64,000 nucleotides of DNA from Scleroderma bovista (lineage: Eukaryota; Basidiomycota; Agaricomycetes; Boletales; Sclerodermataceae): assembly GCA_037178675.1 (NCBI GenBank), contig JAYMGJ010000141.1, positions 62,001-126,000 on the forward strand, in the 5' to 3' direction. How positions within the stretch are numbered: the stretch's first letter is position 1; every line of letters begins with the position of its first letter. A model generated the notes under the pieces. That model worked only from the letters and a program-made list of their open reading frames with translations. It did not search any database and was not told the origin of the DNA. Made by a program: the position numbers and the translations under genes. Below, piece after piece: positions 1-11,798 of this stretch.

Positions 1-139
1 GAAGACCGCGAAAAAACTCAACAGGATCAATCGGTTTGGTTGAGGCATTTTTTTACTGTATGTTATACCCCGAGATGGGAGAGAACATGTTCACATAGAG
101 CAATACAAAGTTATAGCAATACAGACACTAATCATTCAA

Positions 140-926
140 TTAATCATCCCCCATCGGTACCTCCTCTTCTAGGTATTTCAACAAAGTGACGCGTATTTCT
201 GTAGCCTCGTCTCCGCGTAATACATCCGATAGAAACTCTGCCTGTACTTGCATTTGTACCTGCAGTACACAGTAAACATCGTCACTACGGCACACAAAGC
301 GATACGCACCATTTCCAGAGCCCCTCGAAGTACACCACATAGGACATTACTAAACCACAGCCCACCTTCAAGCACTTCTTCTGGGAGCTCGACAAACTCT
401 GCTAATGGGTTTTCATCTAAAGTAAGGATGAACGATGAAGACGGGATGCCAGCTTGTTGTTGGACACTACTTGGTCTCGTGGTGGGTGGTGGGTGGGTGA
501 CTGTGGGTGTAATGTTCAAGAATGATTTGAAGCCGACCTTGAAACGCTATTAGAACGATGAACTTGACGACATGGACTTAATTGCCTTTGCTACCACTTC
601 CCCCACCTCCCGAAAGTCGGAGCATCGTCCCAAGGAGCTCCTTGCCAAGAAATCTTCAATCAGTCGCGTCCCTATGTTGTATCCCATCTTCTCCAGTTGC
701 TTGTTCACCTCTGCGTAATCCTCGTAGTCCTGAATCAGTTGTATGACGAGCGCGCCATACGTCAACGCAAACAGTTCTGCATTCTGATCTGAGGGTCAGT
801 CAGGGTCTTTCCCAATCTCCGGGCAAGAGAAAGGTATCGAGTCGACGCGCCACTCACTACTTTCTCTGTCCGCCCCTTCCAAAGGTCCTCGCCGATAGCT
901 TTGTATTGCTTGCTTGGGGTCGCCAT
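140..926 (-). CDS. BET3: TRAPP complex subunit 3 (Bet3/TRAPPC3)
   Basis: Core subunit of the TRAPP tethering complex, which acts as Rab1/Ypt1 exchange factor in ER-to-Golgi traffic. Seen: spliced minus-strand exons give the Bet3 signature blocks [46 protein letters not shown] and [15 protein letters not shown], ending in EVPMGDD. The ATG at 924-926 begins [19 protein letters not shown]; the first intron joins EKV to [12 protein letters not shown] in frame. Total length is about that of the family (roughly 190 residues). The gene is divergent from BUD23 with about 100 bases between the starts. The conserved Cys of the palmitate-binding channel is in [10 protein letters not shown]. Identification is firm; the splice sites of the 3' half were only approximated. 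Confidence 0.9.
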
Positions 927-1029
927 CGTTAGCGATGCCCTGCGACGACTCGTTTAGATCTTTAGATGATATGAGTCACGTGACAGAAACATTGCAGGAG
1001 CCATTCGCTGTGACTTGCATCTACAGAAA
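927..1029. promoter_or_regulatory. Shared divergent promoter BET3/BUD23 with palindromic E-box
   Basis: Only 103 bases separate the two start codons. The palindrome TCACGTGA lies at 976-983, near the middle. CACGTG is the core site of bHLH factors such as Cbf1 in fungi; which factor binds here is inference. Confidence 0.45.
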
Positions 1030-2135
1030 ATGTCTCGCCCAGAGCTCCAAGCACCTCCAGAAATCGCAAGTATTTTTCGATTTTATAGGGTATCAGTCTT
1101 TGTGACGAGACCCATCTACAGTATTATGGCGACACGGAGGCTAAGAAATACACCACCAAGTAGGTGGTCGGAAACTGCACTCCAGAATGTTCTGACCACC
1201 TACCAAGCACTCGAAACCAACAGATACAGGCAGATATGACCTACAGAGCACTTGAGTTGCTAAATTTACCGCCCGGTGAACCTGCATTCCTCCTGGACAT
1301 TGGCTGTGGATCAGGATTATCTGGGGAGATACTTGACGAGGAGGGCTATGTATGGGCTGGCATTGATATCGCCCCGAGTATGCTTCGTGAGTGGAGTATC
1401 ACATGTAGTTCAACTCAATCTCCAACTGGATATCAGAGGTTGCATTAGAGAGGGAGGTCGATGGGGATTTATTCCTGCAAGATATTGGTCAGGGATTCGG
1501 TTTCCGTCCTGGCAGTTTCGATGGCGCCATAAGGTACGGGTTCTTTCCCGCCCATCGACGTGGATGCTCATCCTACATAGTATTTCTGTTCTACAGTGGT
1601 TGCTCAATGCCGAGACATCCCACCCAACATCCTCGCCACCGCACCGTCTACACCGATTCTTCACCACGTTGTATTCCACACTCCGAAATCCATCGCGTGC
1701 TGTTTTCCAATTCTACCCATCCTCAGACGACCAAATACAACTTATCACGTCGATTGCCCAAAAGGCAGGTTTCGGTGGTGGAGTGATCGTTGATTATCCA
1801 AACTCCAAAAAGGCAAAGAAGGTGTTCCTGTGCTTGTTTGTGGGTAGCAGTAGTGGTAATCAGCAACAGCTTCCAAAGGCTTTGGAAGGGGAAGCAGAGG
1901 ACCATGCACGGTTTGAGAGAAGGAGAGAGAAGGAAAAGAAGCGGGACCGCAGTGGAAAGAGGAAACTTGTGAAAGATCGAAATTGGATATTGAAGAAAAA
2001 AGAGGCAAGTCATGCTCCCTGGGACATGTCCTTCAAACGTTCTGACACCACATGCAGCTGTACCGCCAAAGGGGCAAGGAAAGCGTTCCTAGAGACTCCA
2101 AGTACACGGGCCGGAAGCGGCGGTCAGCATTTTGA
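1030..2135 (+). CDS. BUD23: 18S rRNA (guanine-N7) methyltransferase Bud23
   Basis: SAM-dependent methyltransferase that makes m7G in 18S rRNA during 40S assembly, with Trm112 as partner (family knowledge). Seen: MSRPELQAPPEI, then YYGDTEAKKYTT, QQIQADMTYRALELLNL, the SAM-binding motif LDIGCGSGLSGEIL, GIDIAPSML, and FRPGSFDGAIS followed by VLQWLLNAETS. The basic tail ends SKYTGRKRRSAF, the usual Bud23 ending. The first intron (1066-1121) starts with GC, not GT; only this join gives PEI-YYGDTEAKKY. The last intron-rich part was not resolved base by base. The stop at 2133-2135 lies 54 bases from the stop of the convergent BCS1 gene, so transcripts probably overlap. Confidence 0.9.
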
Positions 2136-2189
2136 TATCTCTACCGTGTGCCGCTACTCTTCGTTACTGCTCCCAGCATACCCATGTAG

Positions 2190-3765
2190 TCACACCTGTT
2201 TCCCAACAAAAAGGTTCCGGCAGGATTCCACAGCGTCCGCAGCACCATTTCTGATGAATAGACCTTGCAGTGCTGCCATACTTATACGCCTTCCGCCACC
2301 CATCTCTGCCGCCACAAGGTGCTCGAGTTGTTCAGCCAACTGTTCAACCACTTCTGGATGGATATCATTACTGCCACCGTAAAAACGCGTGAACAGAGTC
2401 CGAGCCTGAAGTGGAGACGCATCATCTATGAGCACGTTGAGATCCACACGACCTGGTCTGATCAGAGCAGAGTCAAGTTTTTCGATATGGTTAGTAGTCA
2501 GAAACACGATGCGCTCCTCGCCAGATGCCACGCCGTCAAGTGCGTTGAGGAAGCCTGAGAAAGTCACAGATGACTGGTACCTGGCGGTACAGTGTAAGAT
2601 GTGTGGTCATGGAAGAGATGAAGATGTCTTACCCATCTTCGCTGGTCTGCACTCGTTTGTTGAAGGCGGCGTCAACGTCCTCGATGAGTATAAAACTACG
2701 TTCCGGGGCGTTGGAAAGGAGGTGGATGAGCTTGTCATCGGCGAGTCCTCGTTCCGAGAGGTTCAGTAAGCAGATGTCGTACGATAGAGCCCCGGCCAAC
2801 GCTTGGATAAAAGAAGTCTTGCCCGAGCCTGGAGGTCCGTGCAAGAGATATCCTCTCCGGTACGGGATGCCTAGATAGACTCTGAGCGAAGCTCGGTATA
2901 CAGCAGGACGCTTACCTCGATCAGCGTACCACTGTCTCCGGTGTAAGAAAGCGCGAACGTCCTGTTCTATTCTCTCGCTCACGCCTGCATCCAACACGAC
3001 ACTGTGCAGCGGTCGCTTCTGCCGAGGCTGACCAAATGGTCTCCACTCGATGCCCCAGGCTGTGCGAATCACGAGCTTGCCTTGTTGATTTTTCATCGCC
3101 AGGTCTCGTGCCTCGGCAAGCAGTTTCGGGAATAGGTTTCTATCCCGTGACAACGTCGTTAATGTGATGGTTTCCCATGGATTTCCGGACATGAGCTGCA
3201 TGGACCGTGTCTCGCGTTCTCGTTTCATCTTAGTGTTAGTATCACTATAAGATTTCATTCTTAATCACTGTGACGCACCTGCATCCACGCACCGTGGTAC
3301 CTGAACCAGTGGGTTCCGGGACCAGCGACCAGTTTGAACATGGCGGAGGAACTGCCGTTACTCCGTTGTTCGACTGCGGTTTCAACGCTTAGCTGGTGGC
3401 TTCGAAACCACCTGCTTGTCGTTCGTTTCTGGGGGGCCGCGTTGGAGCTGTGGGCCAGCCACGCCAAGAACCATTCGTATGCGCGGTCTTTGTTGTTGAC
3501 TTCGAGAGTGACGAGGAGGCGTCTACGGAGAGTCGTCGAGCCGAGCATTAAGCCTTGCCTGAGTACGGTGAGGCCCACCCCGACACCCTAGGAAGGGGGA
3601 TGTGAGTTTCTTGGGCGGCAATAAACATGCAAAGTGTACCATGAGACCGAATCCCGCCTGGAAATAAGGACTGCATTTGATGAGTTTGTCGACTCTACAC
3701 AAGATCAGGACGTACTTGTCTCCGAACAATCCGCCAAGGACTGCTGCTGCTGCTCCCTCTACCAT
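2190..3765 (-). CDS. BCS1: Mitochondrial AAA chaperone Bcs1
   Basis: Inner-membrane AAA ATPase that moves the folded Rieske Fe-S protein across the membrane for complex III assembly. Seen: N-terminal [27 protein letters not shown], then the Bcs1-specific domain ([45 protein letters not shown]). The AAA core follows: Walker [21 protein letters not shown], Walker [34 protein letters not shown]. The C-terminus reads LQGLFIRN. The first ATG (3763-3765) precedes the hydrophobic segment that serves as Bcs1 membrane anchor and internal import signal. A 51-base stretch inside the AAA domain (before [10 protein letters not shown]) starts GTAAGC and ends CTAG, so it is an in-frame intron rather than an insertion. 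Divergent from the DnaJ gene. Confidence 0.92.
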
Positions 3766-3887
3766 ACTGTGTCGCTCGACAATGCAAAAGGCTTCAAATT
3801 TTCGCAAATAGGGATAACTGCCGTTTATGGTTATCGGAGCGCGTCGACGTCGCGTTCTCTGCCCTTTTTCTTGCCAAGCCACCCACC

Positions 3888-5746
3888 ATGGTCAAGCAGT
3901 CGACCCTAAGTGAAGCGTACACTCTTCTCGGCCTGGAGCAGGTAGATTTTGTTCACCCACATCCGAATCCCAAATGCTCAGCAGTGGCCACAGGGGGCAA
4001 CATTGGACCAAGTCAGAACTGCCTACAAACAGGTGTGTCCTCACCGAATGGCCCAAGTGGCACCGTTGTCTCAGGTCGATAGCTTGCTCTTCGTCTCCAT
4101 CCGGACAAAAACCAAGGTAATGCTGAGGCAACAGCACAGTTTCAACAGCTCGCCGAGGCATACGGCGTCCTCCAAAAGCACATCCAGGCTACGAGCCACT
4201 CATATGATGATGACTACGACGACTTGTATTCCAATTTCGACACGGACGACGACGAATATCACCACTACTTCTATGACGATGACTACGAAGAGATGGAGCG
4301 CATGGCATTCTTCATGTTCGGGGTTTGTCACACTCGGCCCCTGACATTACTCATACTTTCTTCTAGGTTCTTTTTTGAAGAAGTCCTTGGGGGACGTTCG
4401 GGCCGCGGCTATGGTCGCTTCGGTACACTCATATGGTACTTGTGCATATCCAGCAACCTGACCGTCAACAACAGCGAGACCAAATCGTGGCTATCGAGCC
4501 CCCGAATCTCCTGCTGAGCGTGCGGCACGTCTGCAGCGGCAGCAGGAACAGCAAGCACGGGATGAACAACGCCGTGCTGAGGAAGCACAGCGTCGTGAAC
4601 AACAAAAGGTCGAGCGCAAAGCGTTTGAAGCACGCATGCGCGAAAAAGGTATGGTGACTGGATGGCGCGTCCTTGATTTGCAACCAACATGCCACTGCAG
4701 AGCGTAGGGAAGCAGAAGAGAGGCAACGAGCAAAAGCAGCTTCGAAGAAAGCAGAAGCTGAGACACGACGTCGTCAAGCTGCCGAGACCGCTCAGGCCCA
4801 GCAAGAGCGTGCCCAAACCCTGCGATCTGCTACATTTGCTGCAGCACGCGCTGGTGATGCTAAACTTGTCAAAAAAAGTGTTTGGGAGGACTCGATTGAT
4901 CCCGCCGGTGGCGAGGTGAAGGCGGGTTGTGAAAAGTTCGTCAAGAAACAGCCTCAAGACCCGCAGGAAACGCTGCTACATATTGCAGCCCAGAAAGGAG
5001 ATGTAGATTTAGTGGAGTGGTTAAATGCCCACAGTACGTCCATGCCGCTTTAATGACCGCGTTATCTTGTGATGCGATCCTGCTTCCCACCAGGTGCAGA
5101 TCCTGAGGAACGTAACTCAGAAGGGCTGTCGGCCTTTCACGTGGCACTACAGCATGGCCATATCCCAATCTTGAAGCACTTCTTCGATGCTTACAATCCG
5201 AAGTACGAGGATCATAATTCGATCTACAGCCTGTCGCCACCCGATTCGCTTCTTTCCCTTGCCCTGGAGTCTGCCGAACCTGAAGTGGTGTGGATGATTC
5301 TTGACAAAGGACTGGCGGACACCCAGGATATCGGTAATGCATGGACGCGAATTACATCGACGGAGGGAAGGGAAGCACTGCTGGTTGGAATAGGGAAGAA
5401 TGCAGAGAAGTTCTCAGAAATCCAAAATCTTCTGATGAGGTTCGGTGGATTCACCCCTCCGCCAACACCGCCAGTGAGCAACCAAGCTCGCGAACGGAGC
5501 GACTCTTCATCTACGAAAGGTGACTCTTCAGGGAGCGAGGCATTACCCCAAGGAGGAAGTTACCGCGGACGAGGGCGCGGCCACGCTCGAGGTGCATTTA
5601 ACCGACAGGGTCAGCACGATCAACCCTATGCTGCAGCACATGGCAGAGCTGCATCAGATCAGTCGCAAACCCATGACGGACGTGGCAAACAGCGTGGGCG
5701 AGGTCGTGGTCGCGGTCGCGCCCGTGGTCGTGGGCGAGGCAACTGA
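3888..5746 (+). CDS. J-domain protein with ankyrin repeats and RG-rich tail
   Basis: Seen: MVKQSTLSEAYTLLGLEQ starts a J domain; after an intron the HPD motif appears as ALRLHPDKNQGNAEATAQF, followed by EAYGVLQ. An acidic, Tyr-rich linker (DDDYDDLYSNFDTDDD) follows, then a long charged coiled coil rich in Glu/Arg/Ala (about 4500-4800). Ankyrin-like units come next (ETLLHIAAQKGDVDLVEWL; GLSAFHVALQHGHIPILKHF). The last about 60 residues are Arg-Gly repeats (SYRGRGRGHARG ... RGRGRGRGRARGRGRGN). The J domain implies an Hsp70 partner (family knowledge). An RG tail usually means RNA binding or arginine methylation (inference). No membrane segment was seen. The end at 5744-5746 is clear; some internal joins around 4340-4480 are uncertain. 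Confidence 0.8.
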
Positions 5747-6035
5747 GACGTTTCTTTCCATTGATAACAGGTTTACATACCCCCACCCGCATGCTTTCCA
5801 CACCTTTTTGATCACATACCACTCTTTGCATTTTACTTCTGATCCATGTGTGCTAGTTCTATATGTTCCAAGTTAATACTCTGTTGCATGCTCAGAATAC
5901 AGACACAGCATGTATGTATAGTGGCATTCGAATAGGGGTTCTTGTTTGTCGATGTGTGGACACATGCTTTGTCATAAACAAGTCTCAACAACGCCTTCCC
6001 ATTTGGACGAACGACCAACCGTCGCCGTCGTCAAT

Positions 6036-7255
6036 ATGGGTCGTCTAGCTGAGATGCAGCGGAAGCTCTTGGAGGCATGTCCATTCTATGTTGTGTACGA
6101 AGTGTACTGAATGTGTCCACCAGCAAATGATGGGCCCAGAGGCCATGGGTGTCGCTAACGCGAACCTGGTATGGTCGGACGAAAAAGTGTGTCGTAACTT
6201 TCTGTGTGGCACATGCCCGCATACTCTGTTCACGAACACGGTGGGTATTCCTTATGATATGGTTGCAGAGGGTTCTTGACAGGAGCTGTGCAGAAAATGG
6301 ACCTGGGTGCATGTCCGAAATCGCATACAGAACGGCTGAAAACTGAATTCCTAGCGGCCAGGGAGGCGAATCCCAATGATCCCATTTTCCACAAGTTCCA
6401 GATGGAATATGAATCGAATATTTTCTCATTCGTGGACGAGTGTGACAGGCGGATTCGGGCTGCGCATCGAAGGCTTGAGAAGACGCCAGAAGAGAATGCA
6501 AAGACGACGAATTTGATGAGAGAGATCGCTGAAATTGAGTTGGCCATTCAAGGGGGAACTGAGAAGATCGAGGGTCTTGGTAAGTGCGTGGTATGTTCCG
6601 GAGTGAATTAGTTGACGTGGTTTCTCTCACAGGTGAACAAGGCAAGGTGGATGAGTCAATGAGGGAAATGGCCGCCATCGAGGCGCTGAAGAGCGAGAAG
6701 TCGGAGAAGGAGGTTGGTGTCATCGTTGTGAAAGGGTACGTATACTGACATACACGGGTATTTAGCGAGAACTGCAGCAGCTCACGGACACGTCTGGGGC
6801 GTCTGGCCACCAAAAGCTTCGCGTATGCGATGTGTGCGGTGCATATCTGTCGGTGCTGGACTCGGATCGCCGGCTGGCGGATCACTTCGGAGGGAAGGTG
6901 AGCCGCTTGGGGCTAGCGGGCAATGAATGAATGGAAGCTGATCGATGTGACAGATGCACCTTGGGTACCATGAGCTGCGGAATATGTTGTCCAAGTTTCG
7001 TGAAGAGCGAGACAAGCGCAAGGTGGCGACACCGGCTGCTGGCCCACCCTCAGCGGGCATTTCTGCGAGGACAGGGAGTGAGCGAGGAGAGCACCGGTCG
7101 TCACGTGACGATCGGGACCGGTACGAGCGACACTCGTCGTCGCGATATGAGTAAGTGCACGGGCCACCCCTTCGAGACGCGATGTGACCTGTTTTTCCAG
7201 CGAGCGGCGGCGAGATCGCGAGCGTTCGCGGTCGCCTGGGCGCAGACGGTACTGA
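6036..7255 (+). CDS. LUC7: U1 snRNP-associated splicing factor Luc7
   Basis: Luc7 proteins bind the U1 snRNP and influence 5' splice-site choice. Seen: MGRLAEMQRKLLE joined to QMMGPEAMGVANANLVW. The CCCH finger is VCRNFLCGTCPH followed by MDLGACPKSH. A coiled coil (FVDECDRRIRAAHRRLEKT) follows, then the C2H2 finger LRVCDVCGAYLSVLDSDRR with LADHFGGKMHLGYHELR. The C-terminus is an RS/RD-rich tail, RDRERSRSPGRRRY before TGA at 7253-7255. The first intron (6075-6123, 49 bases) has a GC donor (GAG then gcatgt), required to keep the frame. It is fitting, though probably chance, that a gene for 5' splice-site choice itself uses a GC donor. Confidence 0.92.
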
Positions 7256-7804
7256 TGGGTGTGTTCGCAGTGAGGCAGATCGAGGGATTACATAATTGTG
7301 AAATTGTTTTTGTTAATGTTAATAATTGATGGCAGGTGTGCCTGTGACACGCAGCGTGACACGTGACAGACATACGCTGCTTCATGAATGTTGCATGCTC
7401 GACAAAACAAAAGAGAAAACAAATTGCCAGCTGAGAGACAGAAAAAAACAAACAAACATACCCTGCTGCTTGTCGGCTGCTGGGTCGTGGCACTCGCACT
7501 CGCAGTCCACGCACTCCCTCTTGTCGTTTCACCCGTGCCCGCTGCTGATTTATATTTCCAAGCCAGCTCCGTCCACAGACCGTCCGACCCTCTTGTCTCT
7601 CGCGTCTGGTCCACCGCTGCATCGCAGGCCCTTGTTCCCCTCGCTGGCCAGTCTCCCTTCCAATTGACCTCGGACCCCCATCCAGTCCGAGTCGCAGACA
7701 CCCACCGGCCATCGTCCTCGTCTCTTGTTCATTTCCTGGCCGTCCGTGCTTCCTGTGACAGCACTGGTCTGCTGATACTTGGGTGAAGTAGTCTTTGATC
7801 AGCC
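7256..7804 (+). promoter_or_regulatory. Intergenic/5' region of the next gene, with E-box
   Basis: About 550 bases without a recognisable gene. It contains GACACGTGACAG around 7360-7365 (CACGTG core) and pyrimidine-rich stretches (7480-7780), as is common in fungal 5' leaders. Short open frames here look random. Nothing else was recognised. Confidence 0.35.
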
Positions 7805-10800
7805 ATGTCCCTTCATGACGTTCCAGCCTCGAGCACTTGCATGGACACGAGTCCCATTCCATCGTCAAATGCCATGCCGCAGACCTTCGCATCAGTCGTA
7901 CCTGCACACGCAGATGACCCTCTCCTCCAGAGCCAGCTGCCCCGGTCCCTGCACGACAGCCTCGCCATCCTTTCCCATCCTGTAGACCCCGCCACCCTAC
8001 ATATCCCCCTGTCCGATTCGTCGCCCCCAATGGACCCACTCAACCCTTCCAGCTCAGCCTGTGCCCCTCCAGGTCTCTTGACCGACTTCCCCCCTCCACC
8101 CGTCCCCTTTACTTCCGTCCCGCCCCGAGATAGCCTTGTTCACGTACACCCTACCGCTGCCACCAGTCCTTCCTCCGCTGCCCAGGCCCAGTCCGTCTTC
8201 AGCATGTCCTCTGCATTCTCCTTGGCTGTTGCCTCTGCCCTATCGACCGCAGCCACCACAATGTCAACTTCTTTGAGTCCCCCTGTTTCGCTCACCACCA
8301 CAGGTTCCACATCCTCCTCCAGCCCATTGGGAAGCTCCGGTTCCGAGGTTTCCTTCTCTTCTTTGCGCGGAGCAGCACTCCCCATCACCCAGGAACCGCC
8401 TTTCATCTACCCGCCTTCAGATCTCAATAATGCCTGCCTCAGTGCGAAGGAGAGTTCACCAGACACCCCCTCAGATCCCCACCTGATGGTCGTAGGGGGC
8501 ATGCTTAATTCGTGAGTATATCGTGCAGTTGCCGATAAGGTAAATACTCAAGGCTGTATGTGTGATGCAGCATTGCACAGACTGCCCATTCGGCCAGCAC
8601 TGCCTGTTCTCTTGGTCAAGGTTTGGAAGCAGAGGCAAGAATAGACGAACTCAAGAAAACGATTGCATTGGTGTCTGAACTCATTGCGGCCACTCAAATC
8701 GCAGACTCGCCTCCTCAACCCCGAACAACTTCACCGAGGCGCTTCTCTGGCTTTTTGGCAGCGGGTTCTACTCGTAACCAGCCACCCAGCAGCGCTCAGG
8801 ACCTAAGCCCGCCCCTCACATTGGACTCCCTGAACAACGCTGACAGTTCGGATCTGTCCCGCAAACGGTGTGCTTCATCAAATGCCGGTGATCGAGTTCA
8901 GAAAGCTTTGAAGCGAGAACCACAGGAGGATACGCCTCTTCATTTCATTCCCGCAGCGGTAACGAATCCTCCTGTGTTTCCCTCGTCCATTTCTGATCCC
9001 CGTACCATCCCGTCATTCGTTTCGGCGAATACCCAGCAACCTGCATCACGACCAACGAGTTCAGCTGGATTACCTCATCCCGCCTTTACCATGCTTTCTC
9101 AGCCTCCACCGATACCAGCCATACCTATACCACTCCCGGCTTCCTCAGCTCCCACTACGTCAGCTGATTTCATCTCCACTTCTCCAATGTCAACGTCTGT
9201 TGTCCACCCATCTCAATTTACCCCCACCACATCCGCCGGCTCTTCGTGGTCAGATGGCCTCACAACCGTATCACAAAGGAACCACCAACACTCACTCTCG
9301 GGAAGCTCATTCAGCAACGGTGTCAGTTTTCATTCAATACCCCATACTAGCGCAGCTCTAGCGCCGATTCCATTCTCGCCCACCGGCTCATTCTCTACTT
9401 CACCCACACAAGCACGTCCACTTGTCATGGGAGGCGCTGGCATTAGCCCACCTATCGGCAGGGTTTCGCGATCTGGGTCATTTACCAATAATAACAGCAA
9501 CTCTTTTTCTTTTGGTCTGCCCGAGGTTCCTCCCGCCTCAGGGGCTTTAGATTTTTTGCAAGCTCACTCTCAAATGACCGCTGTTCAAGGTGCTCATAGC
9601 CCGACATCTTCCCAGGAGGGAGAAAACGAGAATGATTCAGACTACGCGGATGTGCATTCACTCAGCCCAGAGTCTGCCAGCAAAAACATCCGAAACACGG
9701 CACAGGCACAGTCGTCCCGACTTTCAAACGCTAACTCTGGTCGTCCAGGCGCTCTGACAACTCGGCAGTCCACAGAGAATGTGCCAACGTCAACAAACTC
9801 CGCTTCACATGGAAATGAGGTCCCACAGGAATACCGAGCGGAAGTTGATCGCATCTTCTTCGAGTTCTTGAATAGTATCTGCTCAAATTGTAAGTGCCAC
9901 AAGCGCGCGAACCTTGAAGTTTTATCTAACCTTTCGGCTTATAGTGGATGCCACCGATGCCAAAGGCGAACCGATCCACCAGACGCTGATGGCCAAAAAG
10001 ATGCAGCGGTTGGATGAATCGCCTGACTTCCGTCCATTCAAATTTCGGATACAAGCTTTCACCAATGCATTTCTTGAAGAGGTACGTGTCTATATCATGC
10101 TGATTCTGTTGACCAATGTCGTGATTTAATGATTGACAGCTGGCCAAGCAAGGTTACCCGGAAGAAAAAATTCCCATGAAGAAGGTTAGATTTCGTTGGG
10201 CAGCATCTTCGTGGCATTTACTCAGGGATCATCACAGATTCGAAACTATCTTTGGAATCAGCCCTACATCTCCCGGTTCAACGAGGAAGGCAAGAAGACG
10301 AAATCCAAGGGTAACCACATCTGGAACATAGACGCAAAGAAAACCCCGGATGGAAGATGGACTTTCCGCCCTTTTCACCGCAGAGTCGCCGGCTCCCCAC
10401 CGAGCGTAGCTTACGTGGGTCTCCGGTGGTTTTGGGCTCCGCGTATTTGGGACCCACAAGCACCCCGGACCAACTTAAACGTTACTTATAGTTCGCCGTC
10501 GCTTCCCTCTTGGCTTACGTGGGAGGGTGATGCTCTGCAAGGCACTCCTCCTCCCGATGCCGAGAGCTGTGATATCACCGTGGAAGCGCGCGTAAGTTTT
10601 GGCGATGTACTGACTACGATTCGAGTGATTGACGGAACTTATCACCAGTTTGTGCAAGATGGCCTTGAGGAGAAGCTGAGCCAGACGTTCCACCTAAATG
10701 TCGCACCCGTTTCCACTTTGGACACAGCATTCTCTGGATCTCGCCGAGGTTCATTGAGCGGGGATGCACACAAACCAAGGCGCGTTTCCGTCGACCACTC

Positions 10801-11571
10801 CATTACTCCGCCCAGGTTTGCAGTGTCCCTTTTCCTAGTAACCGTTCTCATGATTTGTTCATCAGGTCCCTGAGAACGTCGGGCGCCGCTCTGGTTCCGC
10901 CTCCACCAGTTGCGACCCATGATGCTCAGGTCATGCAAGTGCTTACGACAGCCGCCCAGCGTGTCGCACAAGTGGCTCAATCGCAGGTTATAGCGTCCAA
11001 TGACATTGCGACTGATCCCCGACCTGGACTTCAGGCTCTTGCAAAGCAACAGCACGTTCTTACGGTGACTGCTCAGGCATTCGACCAGGAAGTCACTGGA
11101 CAAGTCACTGGACAGTGCATGGACGGCTCGGTACAAGCCTCTACTGTTCTGGCAGCAGCAGCTCAGCAAGTTGTTTTCCAGGCTGCCCGTCAAGTCGCCG
11201 CCGACAGATCAGCGGTCGCTGCGAGCCAGATCTCTGCCGGATTGCCACCACCGGCGGCCGTCACCGTAAATGAGGTTTCCGTCGCAACGCAGTCCGCCGT
11301 TGCGCAAGCTGTTGAGATCACTGGACCCTTGTCAAGCGAAGTTGATGTGTTAATAACAGCCAGCTCGCTTCTTCAACAGCAGATTCGACCCCCTCTAAGT
11401 CCACCTGCGCCAGTGCTTGACCCGTCACAACGGGGACTGCCCATGGACCCTTCATTACTTGCTCATTCAACTTCCAGTGCTCCAGCATTCCCAGTTGGCG
11501 TAGCTACTCAGACCAGCACCGTTTCTTTCCCTGCAGTCGTTCCTTTGGCAGATTTTAGTCGACTTTCCTGA
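7805..11571 (+). CDS. Large low-complexity protein with conserved core and cadherin-like Ig segment
   Basis: I do not recognise a named gene; the core reminds me of a conserved basidiomycete protein without known function. Seen: ATG at 7805; a Ser/Pro/Thr-rich first exon to 8513, an intron, then a frame continuing through GLEAEARIDELKKTIALVSEL, a short coiled coil. More than 400 disordered residues follow. The conserved core begins EYRAEVDRIFFEFLNSICSN (9830), then MQRLDESPDFRPFKFRIQAF, MKKIRNYLWNQPYISRFNEE, GNHIWNI and WTFRPFHRR. The segment LPSWLTWEGDALQGTPPPDA with DITVEA and FHLNV resembles putative-Ig (He_PIG/CADG) modules. The tail is Ala/Gln/Val-rich and ends DFSRLS. No signal peptide or membrane segment was seen, so a nuclear or cytosolic role is likelier than a surface one (inference). 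Confidence 0.75.
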
Positions 11572-11798
11572 GGCCTCTAGCCCATTTTTTTGTGGGGTGA
11601 TAAATAGGTTTGGGGACTTGCGCTCTACTCTTTTTTTCTTTGGCTTTTTTTGTTCTTTCTGTTCCGCGACGTCGCTTCACTCAACAATGATAGACTCCCT
11701 GCACTTTTTCTCACCCATCGTCATGTTAGTTCATGCTTGTAAAGACGGTCGATTAAGCATTATATGTACTCGTATAAGATACCAGGAAATTCCCATTG

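Noticed and set aside
1276..2382. Long plus-strand open frame of 368 codons over BUD23
   Set aside because: It runs out of the Bud23 frame for most of its length and passes through introns and the 3' region into BCS1; only short parts match the real protein.
3900..4160. Frames opposite the DnaJ first exons
   Set aside because: Shadow frames without conserved motifs.
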